A stretch of 64,000 nt of DNA, taken from the NCBI GenBank assembly GCA_018654845.1, contig JABIKU010000002.1, forward strand, positions 17,602-81,601, given 5' to 3'. The notes beneath the pieces are model-generated. The model had not been told where the DNA came from, did not search any database, and saw only the letters and a list, made by a program, of their open reading frames with translations. The DNA is from Methanobacteriota archaeon (lineage in GTDB: Archaea > Thermoplasmatota > Poseidoniia > Poseidoniales > Thalassarchaeaceae). Both the position numbers and the translations under genes were made by a program. Shown here piece after piece: positions 1 to 7,879 of the stretch. Every line of letters starts with the position of its first letter. Position 1 is the first letter of the stretch.

Positions 1-46
1 CATCGGTTCAGAAATTTTCAGAAAAAGAGTTGGAAGCGCTTCTACG

Positions 47-1879
47 ATGCTCATCATTATCGCAATTTTCTTTTTCGCTTTGCAATGGCAATTCGGCTTA
101 GCCGAGCCATTGATGTTGATTTTTTGCATTATGACAATGATTCTGTTATTCAAAGATGGAGGGGTTCACCAAGGACGATATACGATAGGCATGACCTTGA
201 TGGGTGTGCAATTATTATTGCTATTAGCTCAGCGTGATATCGGAATGATTTTACCAGAAATGAGTTCAATTCCTACTCTTCAATCCGACCAAATAGCGTT
301 AATTTGCACATTGATTATTGTCGCATCTTATTTGCCTCAAGCGCCAAAAATGGAAAAATTACTCAATCCTGCTTTAGCCAGTTTATTTTTACTTTCAACA
401 ATGGTGGTATTAAGTTACAAAATAGGTGATTCCTTAATTCAATTTTCTTCACTTGGTCTATTCGCAGGCAGTACCGTATGGTTAGTAGCAAATGGAGAGA
501 TTCGTCACGAATTGAAATCTATCGCAACTAGAGATGCAATTCGTGCTCAGGTGAAGGGAAGTGATGGAATCAAATCATTATCTGAGAGTGAAGGAAGCCT
601 GTCGAATTTTGATCCACGAATCGCTGAAATGCAAGCAATAAGAAAGCAGAAGCGAGAGAAAGGTGATGCTGAAGATATCGAAGATTTGTATCTAACAGAT
701 AATACTCATAAGCCAATCATCGTCTCTTTAGTACTCATTCTTGTACTGATCTCAGCAACTATTCTTAGTTTACTTCTCGGGCCTCAACCAATCGTCCTCA
801 TAGGTGCTGGAATATTCGCGACTATCCTCGTCTCAGTAGCACGTTATCGCACTCAAGGCCTCGAACTGGAATTACCTCATTTTGCCGGCATGGAAATGCC
901 GGTTGCAATCGCAATTAGCGGACTGGTTTTTGCCCACACCGCTGGTCATCTCGGACCGGGCGCGAGCAATCGAGAATTGTTTGATTTGGCCGTTTTGGTA
1001 ATTCTCGTATTCGAATTAGGAGTTGTCTCTTTAATGAATCAGAAAAATATTCTCGAACGCCTTTCAATAGCAATTGATTGGTTCATTTTGCCTATATTAA
1101 TCGGAAGATTAGTCGGAGCTACTCTAATCGAAGCATTGCCTTTCCCATTGACTGTCGATCCGTTTGAAGGGAATTTGACTGAATGGAAATTACCATGGTT
1201 TCTACTTGAAGCAATTCTAATTCTATGTGTAGTCGGTAATGCTTGGATTAATCAAAAACGAAAAGAACTCGACAAAGAAGCCTCCAAAACCGAAGGTGCT
1301 CGTACGATTGCAGTTGTTCTATTGTCGTTTGGCCCAGCTGGAATTCTTTCAGTAATTTTTTCTTTAAATCATGTTTTGAAACACAAACAAACTACCGACC
1401 TAGGATTACTTATTCCAACAGGATTTATTTCCCTCATCGCAATTTCTTCATGGAACGATGGACTAGGAGAATTTATTCCACATTTGACGCTCTGGCTTGG
1501 TATCCTCATCATGATTTCCTGTGCATTGACTGTTCCATACAAAGGTGGTGACTGGACAATGGTTTTGGCCATCGATGCTCACCTCCTAATTTTCATTGGA
1601 ATTCTCTCGACTGGCCAATTGACTACGATTATTATGCCTTTAATTCTAATTGCAATGTCAACGACAATTTGGGTAATTGGCATCCTAGAATTCCGCAAAG
1701 TTCTCAGAATTTGGGGTCTTGTCGATCTGCTAATTGCCATCCTCGCCTCATTGCTTTTCCTTGGCTCAACAATTCTCGAACCTACTACATTGTTGATTGC
1801 ACTCATACTCCTTGCCAGCGAACTAGGATTGGTCTCTTGGCTCGGCCTTGCAAATGAAAAAGAGTTAATCAAAGATTAA
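47..1879 (+). CDS. Polytopic membrane protein, unknown function
   Basis: A 610-residue integral membrane protein that I do not recognise. Long hydrophobic stretches occupy about residues 1-150 and 223-605, enough for more than a dozen membrane segments. They are interrupted by one charged hydrophilic loop at about residues 151-222, rich in Lys, Arg and Glu. No transporter signature or catalytic motif is visible. The reading frame stays open upstream to base 2 without another ATG, so the ATG at 47 is the first ATG start inside the window. A GTG or ATG further upstream, outside the window, cannot be excluded. The following gene starts about 100 bases downstream on the same strand and also codes a membrane-anchored protein, so the two may be co-transcribed. 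Confidence 0.72.
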   Translation: MLIIIAIFFFALQWQFGLAEPLMLIFCIMTMILLFKDGGVHQGRYTIGMTLMGVQLLLLLAQRDIGMILPEMSSIPTLQSDQIALICTLIIVASYLPQAPKMEKLLNPALASLFLLSTMVVLSYKIGDSLIQFSSLGLFAGSTVWLVANGEIRHELKSIATRDAIRAQVKGSDGIKSLSESEGSLSNFDPRIAEMQAIRKQKREKGDAEDIEDLYLTDNTHKPIIVSLVLILVLISATILSLLLGPQPIVLIGAGIFATILVSVARYRTQGLELELPHFAGMEMPVAIAISGLVFAHTAGHLGPGASNRELFDLAVLVILVFELGVVSLMNQKNILERLSIAIDWFILPILIGRLVGATLIEALPFPLTVDPFEGNLTEWKLPWFLLEAILILCVVGNAWINQKRKELDKEASKTEGARTIAVVLLSFGPAGILSVIFSLNHVLKHKQTTDLGLLIPTGFISLIAISSWNDGLGEFIPHLTLWLGILIMISCALTVPYKGGDWTMVLAIDAHLLIFIGILSTGQLTTIIMPLILIAMSTTIWVIGILEFRKVLRIWGLVDLLIAILASLLFLGSTILEPTTLLIALILLASELGLVSWLGLANEKELIKD

Positions 1880-1977
1880 TTTGTCAAATCACCAAAATCA
1901 TTGTACTCACAAGCGATTTGAAAATAATATCACCAAATAATGCTATCACACCATAGGCTAACCTTGATGACGGACGG

Positions 1978-2937
1978 GTGCGACAAAGAACCATGACGAG
2001 GTCATGGATAGCCGATACCTCCGACGAGGTCGAGCATCCACCTATCCCATTAGGTCTCAATGAGATGGCGGTGCCGAGAGCCGCAATCTTACTCTCACTC
2101 GGCACCGCAGTCGTCATTCTAATCTCAGTAATTTGGCTCGGCTTTGCCGCATGGCAATTTCAAAAAGAATTGACAAATACTTTCGGTGCTGCTGATGAGA
2201 CTCTTCTCAAAGATGGTGACCGATGGAATTGGGAAGTTGATTTATTATTCGACACATGTGATTCTCGGCTCGGAGATTGGGATTGGCCAGAAGTCCTAGC
2301 CGAACAAGATGACAAATTCCTTTATCCAGGTGAATTAAGGTGCGATTGGGAACATCAAGGGAATTACGATCGAGCAAGTTTAGTGATCTATAATCGAGGT
2401 AATGCAACATTAGATTTAGTTCTTGAAATCATAGGTGGAGCTGTCGAATTTGCTGCCGAAGGTGATTCAAATATGCTCGTAAATGGACTTCAAGGAAATG
2501 ACACTATTATTATCGAATTACGATTATTGGATGACGTAACAGAACAAAGTATCACGATTACTGCAACCCACGTTGCAGTGCAAGATGCAATCGTTACTCT
2601 CGATGTAAATCTGTTTAAGGGCACCGAAGAAGAAACTATTCATGGAAGCGATGGTGATCGATTAGAAGTCCATTACAAAGTTTGGGATGCCGATACCGAT
2701 GAATTACTCGATGAAGGCGATTTATTGGTTACCGCAGGAGATGATTCAAACTATATCAAAGGATTTGGTTGGTCTGCGATTGGATTAGACATCGGCGACG
2801 ATAGAGGGCTTTTGAGTCCAGGAACGACTCATACGACGCTTCTGCCTCCCCCCATCGCTTACGGAAATAGTGATGGTCATCAATTACAAAACTCTTGGCT
2901 GAAGTTTGAATTGAAGGTAGATAGAGCACTCGCCTGA
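1978..2937 (+). CDS. Membrane-anchored protein with FKBP-like C-terminal domain
   Basis: A 319-residue protein with a GTG start (an ATG five codons later is an alternative). One membrane helix at residues 34-58 follows a short cytoplasmic N-terminus, so most of the protein would lie outside the cell. Residues 226-319 resemble an FKBP peptidyl-prolyl isomerase: GDRLEVHYKV at the start, YIKGFGWSAIGLDIGDD corresponding to the FKBP VIKGW..GL..M.VG stretch, and PPPIAYG corresponding to PP.LAYG. Several FKBP pocket aromatics appear changed, so the domain may bind proline peptides or act as a chaperone without full isomerase activity. The middle part, about 60-225, is acidic with no recognised domain. 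The FKBP-like assignment is a reading of motifs. Confidence 0.7.
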   Translation: MRQRTMTRSWIADTSDEVEHPPIPLGLNEMAVPRAAILLSLGTAVVILISVIWLGFAAWQFQKELTNTFGAADETLLKDGDRWNWEVDLLFDTCDSRLGDWDWPEVLAEQDDKFLYPGELRCDWEHQGNYDRASLVIYNRGNATLDLVLEIIGGAVEFAAEGDSNMLVNGLQGNDTIIIELRLLDDVTEQSITITATHVAVQDAIVTLDVNLFKGTEEETIHGSDGDRLEVHYKVWDADTDELLDEGDLLVTAGDDSNYIKGFGWSAIGLDIGDDRGLLSPGTTHTTLLPPPIAYGNSDGHQLQNSWLKFELKVDRALA

Positions 2938-2984
2938 CCTAGTTAGATGGAAAATGACTTGACTGAGCATGTAGGGGCGAGATT

Positions 2985-4289
2985 GTGTCTGAGGCCTCGA
3001 AACATACTGCGTTGATTCCTTCCGAGAAGATAATTGCTGAAGCGCAGAAGCGTGCTGAAGCAAAATCTGCGCGTAAAGGCGAGCCGGCCTTCCACATGTC
3101 AGATGATATGCGCCGACTCTCGACTCCTTGGCCTGTATGCTTAGCTCGAGCTAGCCAAATCGATGCTGCTGATTTGCCAGCCGGAGTCATTCTCGATGCT
3201 GCGGCAGGTTCGGGCGCGCAATTGATGGCTCTTGCTAGCGTTTTATCGCGCCCGGCTCTCGGGATTGAATTGGATGGTAATGTCGCTGTAATGTGTGCGG
3301 CAAATATGCACCAAATAGCGCTTGAGGAGAAAGATTCACGTACATTAGATCGAGTAATTATCGGAGATGGTAGCGATGCTGATGGAGCGATTACAACTTA
3401 TTGGAATAACTTGAGAGAAGCAGGAACAAGAGCCCACCCACCCATCGCAATGCTGCATCTTGATCCTGCGCGTCCACGGGACGCGCAAAATCATCATCTC
3501 GATGAGATGCAGCCACCTATCGGGCCATTACTATCCTCGTGGAAAGAATTCCTTCAGACTGGCCCAAGAGGGCCGGCAATCCTTCTTGATTTATCCCCTC
3601 GCCTAGGTGATGATCAACAGAGTATGATCGATGCAATTGCTGCCATGACTTTTCCCGGTGTGAGCAAGACTTGGGAATGGCTCAGTCAAGGCGGTGGACG
3701 CATCGACAGACTCTCACTGTGGATAGGTGCAATTTCCTCTGAACAAACCCATAGATGCATTCGAATGGGGAGGAAAAATATCCTCGCTATTATCGAAGGA
3801 ACTCCACAATCTTCAAACCAAGTTAAACTAACATCTCCTCCCCCATATGGAGCTTATATTTCGATAATCGATCCGGCTTTGTTACAAAGCGGCCTACAAG
3901 AAAATTGGATTACTACTGCTATTCCGAAAGATACTGGATACTCGTGGATTCGAACCGAAGGTCGTCGTCCACTACTAATTCACACCGAAGCTCTAATCGA
4001 TGACCCGAATGTGATGGGTTTTGTCGTCGCGTCAGGTAAGGTCAGCCAACACCGACTTGCACCACCAGAATTGCACTCTATTGACCAGATTGCTTCGGGT
4101 GTTGCAAGACACGATATTGGTAAGGTCACTCTGCGTTGTAATCTAGATCCAAAAATACAACCGACGATACAACGCCGACTTGACAAGGCACTGAAAGAAA
4201 TCGATGGTGAAAAAGCATTCATGATCGATATAATGATGTCTCGAGGTGTGGGCAGTCACACACTCTATGTCGTTTGCAAAGAAGATTAA
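2985..4289 (+). CDS. Class I SAM-dependent methyltransferase, THUMP-like family
   Basis: A 434-residue protein with a GTG start at 2985. Residues 70-79 (LDAAAGSGAQ) form the glycine-rich S-adenosylmethionine-binding loop and GIELD at 93-97 is the acidic end of strand 2. HLDPARPRD at 158-166 matches the DPAR motif of the THUMP-like class I methyltransferases, a family related to RNA methylases. The C-terminal half carries no obvious second catalytic centre and probably corresponds to the THUMP-like RNA-binding portion. The substrate is unknown; RNA is an inference from the family. The gene sits just before the uS13 operon but is separated from it by a promoter-like region and hairpin, so it is probably its own unit. 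Confidence 0.72.
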   Translation: MSEASKHTALIPSEKIIAEAQKRAEAKSARKGEPAFHMSDDMRRLSTPWPVCLARASQIDAADLPAGVILDAAAGSGAQLMALASVLSRPALGIELDGNVAVMCAANMHQIALEEKDSRTLDRVIIGDGSDADGAITTYWNNLREAGTRAHPPIAMLHLDPARPRDAQNHHLDEMQPPIGPLLSSWKEFLQTGPRGPAILLDLSPRLGDDQQSMIDAIAAMTFPGVSKTWEWLSQGGGRIDRLSLWIGAISSEQTHRCIRMGRKNILAIIEGTPQSSNQVKLTSPPPYGAYISIIDPALLQSGLQENWITTAIPKDTGYSWIRTEGRRPLLIHTEALIDDPNVMGFVVASGKVSQHRLAPPELHSIDQIASGVARHDIGKVTLRCNLDPKIQPTIQRRLDKALKEIDGEKAFMIDIMMSRGVGSHTLYVVCKED

Positions 4290-4292
4290 TCA

Positions 4293-4300
4293 GAAATATA
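4293..4300 (+). promoter_or_regulatory. TATA-like box upstream of the uS13 operon
   Basis: The bases gaaatata lie about 108 bases before the uS13 start codon, in the short AT-rich gap after the methyltransferase stop. A start of transcription about 25 bases downstream would give a leader of roughly 80 bases. The box is short and the call rests on position and composition only. Confidence 0.35.
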
Positions 4301-4311
4301 CCTAAAAATTC

Positions 4312-4327
4312 CCTACCTAAAGGTAGG
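4312..4327 (+). other. Hairpin CCTACC-TAAA-GGTAGG before the uS13 operon
   Basis: A perfect 6-bp inverted repeat around a TAAA loop (arms 4312-4317 and 4322-4327). It lies between the methyltransferase stop at 4289 and uS13. It could end the upstream transcript, or sit at the very start of the operon leader. The apex CCTAAAGG is identical to that of the hairpin in the leuS leader when read in the sense of leuS. Confidence 0.5.
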
Positions 4328-4374
4328 CGGCTGCTTGAAATAGGGTTGGTAGGTCGCGAGGACGCCCAAAAGGC

Positions 4375-4388
4375 CACCGGAAACGGTG
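4375..4388 (+). promoter_or_regulatory. GNRA-tetraloop hairpin in the uS13 leader
   Basis: CACCG-GAAA-CGGTG is a 5-bp stem closed by a GAAA tetraloop, 19 bases before the uS13 ATG at 4408. The right arm can also pair in a competing stem (ACGGT with ACCGT at 4399-4403), so two mutually exclusive folds are possible. The leader is GC-rich compared with surrounding sequence. This would suit autogenous translational control of a ribosomal operon; that role is inferred. Confidence 0.5.
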
Positions 4389-4407
4389 AACACGGGGGAA
4401 CCGTACA

Positions 4408-4872
4408 ATGAGTAAGAAAACAGAAGAACTTGGAGATGACTTCTCCTACATCATCAGATTGGCTGACAGTGACATAGACGGACTGAAGCCTATCGCCATT
4501 GGACTTACCTCGGTCAAGGGGGTCGGCGTTCGCACATCACAGCAACTCTGCCGACTCGCAATGATCGATGGAAAGAGGCTCGGCGGGCATCTGTCAAATG
4601 AGGAACAAGATCAACTCAGAGCAACAATAGACGAATACGCGACCAAAGTTCCTTGGTGGTTAGTGAACCGCCAGCGAGACCTTGAATCGAATGAAGATGC
4701 ACACCTAGTGGCAATGGATGTCAAGATGATCTTGAAGGATGATATTTCCCGCCTCGCAGGAATGAAGACCTACCGCGGTCTACGCCACCGAAGTGGCCAC
4801 AAGGTTCGCGGGCAGCGTCTTCGTAGCAACGGCCGTAGTGGCACTGCACTCGGTGTGCAGAGGAAGAAGTGA
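4408..4872 (+). CDS. rps13: Small-subunit ribosomal protein uS13
   Basis: A 154-residue protein of the 30S head, where uS13 contacts the P-site tRNA and uL5. It has the archaeal/eukaryotic length. The helix-two-turn-helix region near the start (LTSVKGVGVRTSQQLCRLA) is present, and the C-terminus carries the basic motif YRGLRHRSGHKVRGQR followed by a Lys/Arg tail. The start is ATG at 4408. The gene opens the operon uS13-uS4-uS11-rpoD, in the usual archaeal order, with 10 bases to the next start. It is preceded by a structured leader with a GAAA-capped hairpin, a possible site of autoregulation. Identification is secure. Confidence 0.97.
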   Translation: MSKKTEELGDDFSYIIRLADSDIDGLKPIAIGLTSVKGVGVRTSQQLCRLAMIDGKRLGGHLSNEEQDQLRATIDEYATKVPWWLVNRQRDLESNEDAHLVAMDVKMILKDDISRLAGMKTYRGLRHRSGHKVRGQRLRSNGRSGTALGVQRKK

Positions 4873-4882
4873 GGTGTTTTAA

Positions 4883-5578
4883 ATGGGAGATCCAAAATTT
4901 GCACGTTCTAAGACACAAACTCCAACCCACCCTTGGAAACAAGCTCGTATCGATGAAGAGCACGCTTTGAAGGAAAAGTACGGTTTGAAGAAAACCGGTG
5001 GAATGAATGAAATTTGGCGAGAAAAATCCGCCCTACGTCGCCACCGAAATCAAGCGATGAAGTTAATCGGTCGAGTCGATACTTCTGAAGGACATTATGC
5101 ACGTGAAGAAAACGACTTGGTAAATTCATTATGCCGACAAGGATTGCTAGCTGAAGGAGCTCGAGTCGACGATGTTTTACAAATCGAGGTCGAGAACATG
5201 TTGTCTCGCAGATTACAATCCGTTGTATATTATCGCGGATTCGCACCTTCAATGCGCGGTGCTCGAAATATGATTGTTCACGGCCATATATCGATTGGTG
5301 AACAACGTATGACTGTGCCAGGATACCATATCCTCAAGTCCGAGGAAGAGCAACTTTGCTATTCCTCAAACTCAGTTTACAACAACCCAGACCACCCATT
5401 CCGTGTCGAGATGGAACAACTCCGTCTGACAATGGTTGCCGATGAAGAAGAGGAAGCGGTAGGCGGAGCATCGCCAGATGGTCCTCATGCAGCTACCGAA
5501 GAATTCGTAGAACAGATCAAGAAAGATTCTGCTGAAGCTCCGATTGTAGAAGACACTATTCCTAAGGAGGCGAGCTGA
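4883..5578 (+). CDS. rps4: Small-subunit ribosomal protein uS4
   Basis: A 231-residue archaeal uS4, a primary binder of 16S rRNA. The N-terminal part (MGDPKFARSKTQTPTHPW) is the typical archaeal opening. The S4 RNA-binding domain spans about residues 108-165 (MLSRRLQSVVYYRGFA then ARNMIVHGHISIG). After about residue 185 there is an acidic extension rich in Glu, Ala and Pro that makes the protein longer than most archaeal uS4 proteins; similar acidic tails fit the acidic proteome of this organism. The start ATG at 4883 follows a GAGGTG ribosome-binding sequence. The stop overlaps the start of uS11, so translation of the two is probably coupled. Confidence 0.96.
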   Translation: MGDPKFARSKTQTPTHPWKQARIDEEHALKEKYGLKKTGGMNEIWREKSALRRHRNQAMKLIGRVDTSEGHYAREENDLVNSLCRQGLLAEGARVDDVLQIEVENMLSRRLQSVVYYRGFAPSMRGARNMIVHGHISIGEQRMTVPGYHILKSEEEQLCYSSNSVYNNPDHPFRVEMEQLRLTMVADEEEEAVGGASPDGPHAATEEFVEQIKKDSAEAPIVEDTIPKEAS

Positions 5579-5958
5579 TGGGACACAAGGCAATTCTACA
5601 TATTTTCAGTACTCACAATAATGTATTAATTACCGCTACCGATCTAACCGGCGCGGAAACAATCTGCAAGGTTTCGGGTGGAATGGTCACCAAGGGCGGA
5701 AGCGATTCTGGCGGACAGTTTGCATCTACAAGAGCAGCTGAGCGAATCGCTGAAATGCTTTCCGAGAAGGAATTCGATCAAGTAATCGTCAAGTATCGCG
5801 GTGCTGGTGGAAACCGTTCACACAGCGCCCCAGGTGCTACTGCAGCAATCCGTGCTCTAACTCGTGCAGGGGTTCAAATCACACGAATCGAAGACGTCAC
5901 TCCAATCCCAACGGATGGGACTAAGGCGAAGGGGGGCCGTCGTGGCCGTAGAGTTTGA
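5578..5958 (+). CDS. rps11: Small-subunit ribosomal protein uS11
   Basis: A 126-residue uS11 of the 30S platform, next to the 3' end of 16S rRNA. Diagnostic segments include ILHIFSTHNNVLITATDLTG near the start and KYRGAGGNRSHSAPGATAA toward the end, followed by a basic tail (KAKGGRRGRRV). The ATG at 5578 overlaps the uS4 stop (tgATG), and AAGGAGG lies just upstream inside uS4, giving a strong Shine-Dalgarno site. Third gene of the ribosomal/RNA-polymerase operon. Confidence 0.97.
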   Translation: MGHKAILHIFSTHNNVLITATDLTGAETICKVSGGMVTKGGSDSGGQFASTRAAERIAEMLSEKEFDQVIVKYRGAGGNRSHSAPGATAAIRALTRAGVQITRIEDVTPIPTDGTKAKGGRRGRRV

Positions 5959-5969
5959 GGTGAAAAAAA

Positions 5970-6860
5970 ATGGTAGATATTACAATTCTTGAAGAATCTG
6001 ATTCCAAGATAAAAATCTTGGTTGCAAAGACCGACCGCGCTTTCGTCAATTCGATTCGTCGTGCGTTAATTTCCGATATCCCCAAAATGGCTATCGAAAC
6101 AGTTCGCTTCGAATTAGGCACCATCGAACAGGATGATCACGTCTGGGAAACAACCGGACCTCTTCCCGATGAGATGATTGCTCAACGATTGGCAATGGTG
6201 CCAATTCCAACCGACCATGATGAATTTTATTTCCAAGACGAATGCCCAACTTGTGCTGAACTCATTGAAGCAGACCGTGGTTGCGTGCAGTGTTGCATGT
6301 TCTTTGGGTGCAAGGTTTTCGGTAGTGAAGAAGGTACTGAGGTTACAGCTGGTGATTTGAATTATCTCGGCGCTGACCTAGGTTTACAAATTCTAGATGA
6401 ATACAAACCGATTGTTCTAACCAAATTATTCCGTGGCCAAATGGTCGAGTTTTATGCTACAGCGATTATGGGCCGTGGAAGAGATCATGCAAAATGGTCC
6501 CCGGTTTGTGGCGTCACTTTCCAACCAAAATATGTTGGACAAATTAATATTAAGAGCCGAGCAAAGATGCTTTGGGATCTCGATCTCGAGATTAATGCAA
6601 AGGATTTCGATAAAGAAGGACGACTTGAAGATTATCAAAAGGTCGAGCAACTTATCGCTGACTTACATCATGTTGGAGCAGGTACCGAAGAATCACGAAC
6701 ATTCAAAAATGCAGTAACCGTAGAAGCAGTACCTGGTGAATTTATTCTTTCCTTCGAAACCGATGGTTCAATGACTCCGCGTGTGGCTTTTGAAAAGGCT
6801 TTTGCAGAACTTGCAGAACGATTTAGCCTAATCGATGAAGACTTCGCGGCAGTCCTCTAA
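5970..6860 (+). CDS. rpoD: DNA-directed RNA polymerase subunit D (Rpo3)
   Basis: A 296-residue homologue of bacterial alpha and eukaryotic Rpb3, the assembly platform of RNA polymerase with Rpo11. The alpha-like dimerisation core is seen at the N-terminus (FVNSIRRALISDIPKMAIETV) and C-terminus (FETDGSMTPRVAFEKA). The inserted domain holds six cysteines at residues 92, 95, 105, 108, 109 and 114. In other archaea this insert binds one or two iron-sulfur clusters or has lost them. Six clustered Cys residues suggest at least one cluster is kept here. The start follows GAGGTGA closely. In most archaea this operon continues with eL18, uL13, uS9 and rpoN; here pantoate kinase follows. Confidence 0.96.
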   Translation: MVDITILEESDSKIKILVAKTDRAFVNSIRRALISDIPKMAIETVRFELGTIEQDDHVWETTGPLPDEMIAQRLAMVPIPTDHDEFYFQDECPTCAELIEADRGCVQCCMFFGCKVFGSEEGTEVTAGDLNYLGADLGLQILDEYKPIVLTKLFRGQMVEFYATAIMGRGRDHAKWSPVCGVTFQPKYVGQINIKSRAKMLWDLDLEINAKDFDKEGRLEDYQKVEQLIADLHHVGAGTEESRTFKNAVTVEAVPGEFILSFETDGSMTPRVAFEKAFAELAERFSLIDEDFAAVL

Positions 6861-6901
6861 TCAAAACGAGGATTTTATTTCTCAAAGGGATAGGCGAGCC
6901 T

Positions 6902-7879
6902 ATGTCGGTGCTCCTCGGACGAGGTATGGCTGGTGCTCACATCACTCTAATTTTTACCGTTGAAGATCAAACAGAAGACCCGATTGAGCAAGGTAGCCTA
7001 GGAGCCGGCTTCTCACTTCACGATGGCATTGAAGCCATCGCTCGAGGAATCGAAGGTGATTTTGGATTGCAAGTACGATTCCTTGATTGTGATGGCGATG
7101 AATCGTTGTACCGAGAAGTTCTCGAAACATTAGCTTTCGAACTCCCCTCAACAAAGAATTACGCATGGGAAATCGCCATCAGAATGGCACTTCCTACATC
7201 TCAGGGATTTGGCATGTCTGCAGCAGGTGCTGTCGCAGCTGCTGCCGCATTCCTCAGAGCGATGGGGGAGCCACATGAAGAAAGCATGCGCAGATCATTT
7301 TTTCTCGCCCATCGAATCGAGCGAAAACGCTCTTCCGGCTTAGGTGATGTAACAGCATTATCTGCGGGAGGAGTTGAACGAAGAATTAGAGCAGGTGCAC
7401 CCTTTAGTGGGGAGTTATTAGATCGTGGGCCGGGCCGGGCAGATGGTTGGACTGAACATACTCCAGTACTGTTGGCATGGCGAAAAAAATCGGGAAAACA
7501 CACATCAATCTACATTAATGATCCAAAATGGAAACAATCAATTTCTGATGCTGGAAATGCTCAGATGGCTTCACTTTCTCAAGGAGATTGGAAATCATCG
7601 CGATGGAATGAATTGATTATTGGAGCGGAAAAATTTGCTGAAGAGAGTGGCTTGCTAACCGATTCTGAAAGAACTGGAATTATCGATATTGCGAAAAAAT
7701 CTATTGATGAAATAAGCGCTTCAGATCGATTAACTCCACTACTCTGCATGCTTGGAGAAAGTGTCGTAATCGTACCATCAAATCTTGATTACGATGGTAG
7801 TGACTTCGAAAAATTGAATGCTTTATTGAATGAAGCAGGACTAAATTCAAAAATAAGTCGAATTGGTTCACTCTTCTGA
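6902..7879 (+). CDS. Pantoate kinase (GHMP kinase family)
   Basis: A 325-residue GHMP-family kinase matching archaeal pantoate kinase, which phosphorylates pantoate to 4-phosphopantoate in archaeal coenzyme A synthesis, upstream of phosphopantothenate synthetase. The GHMP phosphate-binding loop is PTSQGFGMSAAGA at 98-110. The family-typical GLGDVTALSAGGVERRIRAG lies at 146-165 and carries the aspartate and glycine residues used for substrate and phosphate binding. The partner synthetase is not in this window. The gene lies 41 bases after rpoD on the same strand and may be read with the ribosomal operon. Its last 12 bases overlap the convergent TPD nuclease gene. Another small-molecule GHMP kinase is possible but less likely. 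Confidence 0.85.
   Translation: MSVLLGRGMAGAHITLIFTVEDQTEDPIEQGSLGAGFSLHDGIEAIARGIEGDFGLQVRFLDCDGDESLYREVLETLAFELPSTKNYAWEIAIRMALPTSQGFGMSAAGAVAAAAAFLRAMGEPHEESMRRSFFLAHRIERKRSSGLGDVTALSAGGVERRIRAGAPFSGELLDRGPGRADGWTEHTPVLLAWRKKSGKHTSIYINDPKWKQSISDAGNAQMASLSQGDWKSSRWNELIIGAEKFAEESGLLTDSERTGIIDIAKKSIDEISASDRLTPLLCMLGESVVIVPSNLDYDGSDFEKLNALLNEAGLNSKISRIGSLF

Noticed and set aside
3..101. Short open stretch in frame 3 at the left edge (reads KFSEKELEALL before a stop at 99-101), possibly the end of an upstream gene
   Set aside because: It would overlap the membrane protein gene by more than 50 bases, and after base 47 its translation looks like an out-of-frame reading of that gene. Too short to decide.
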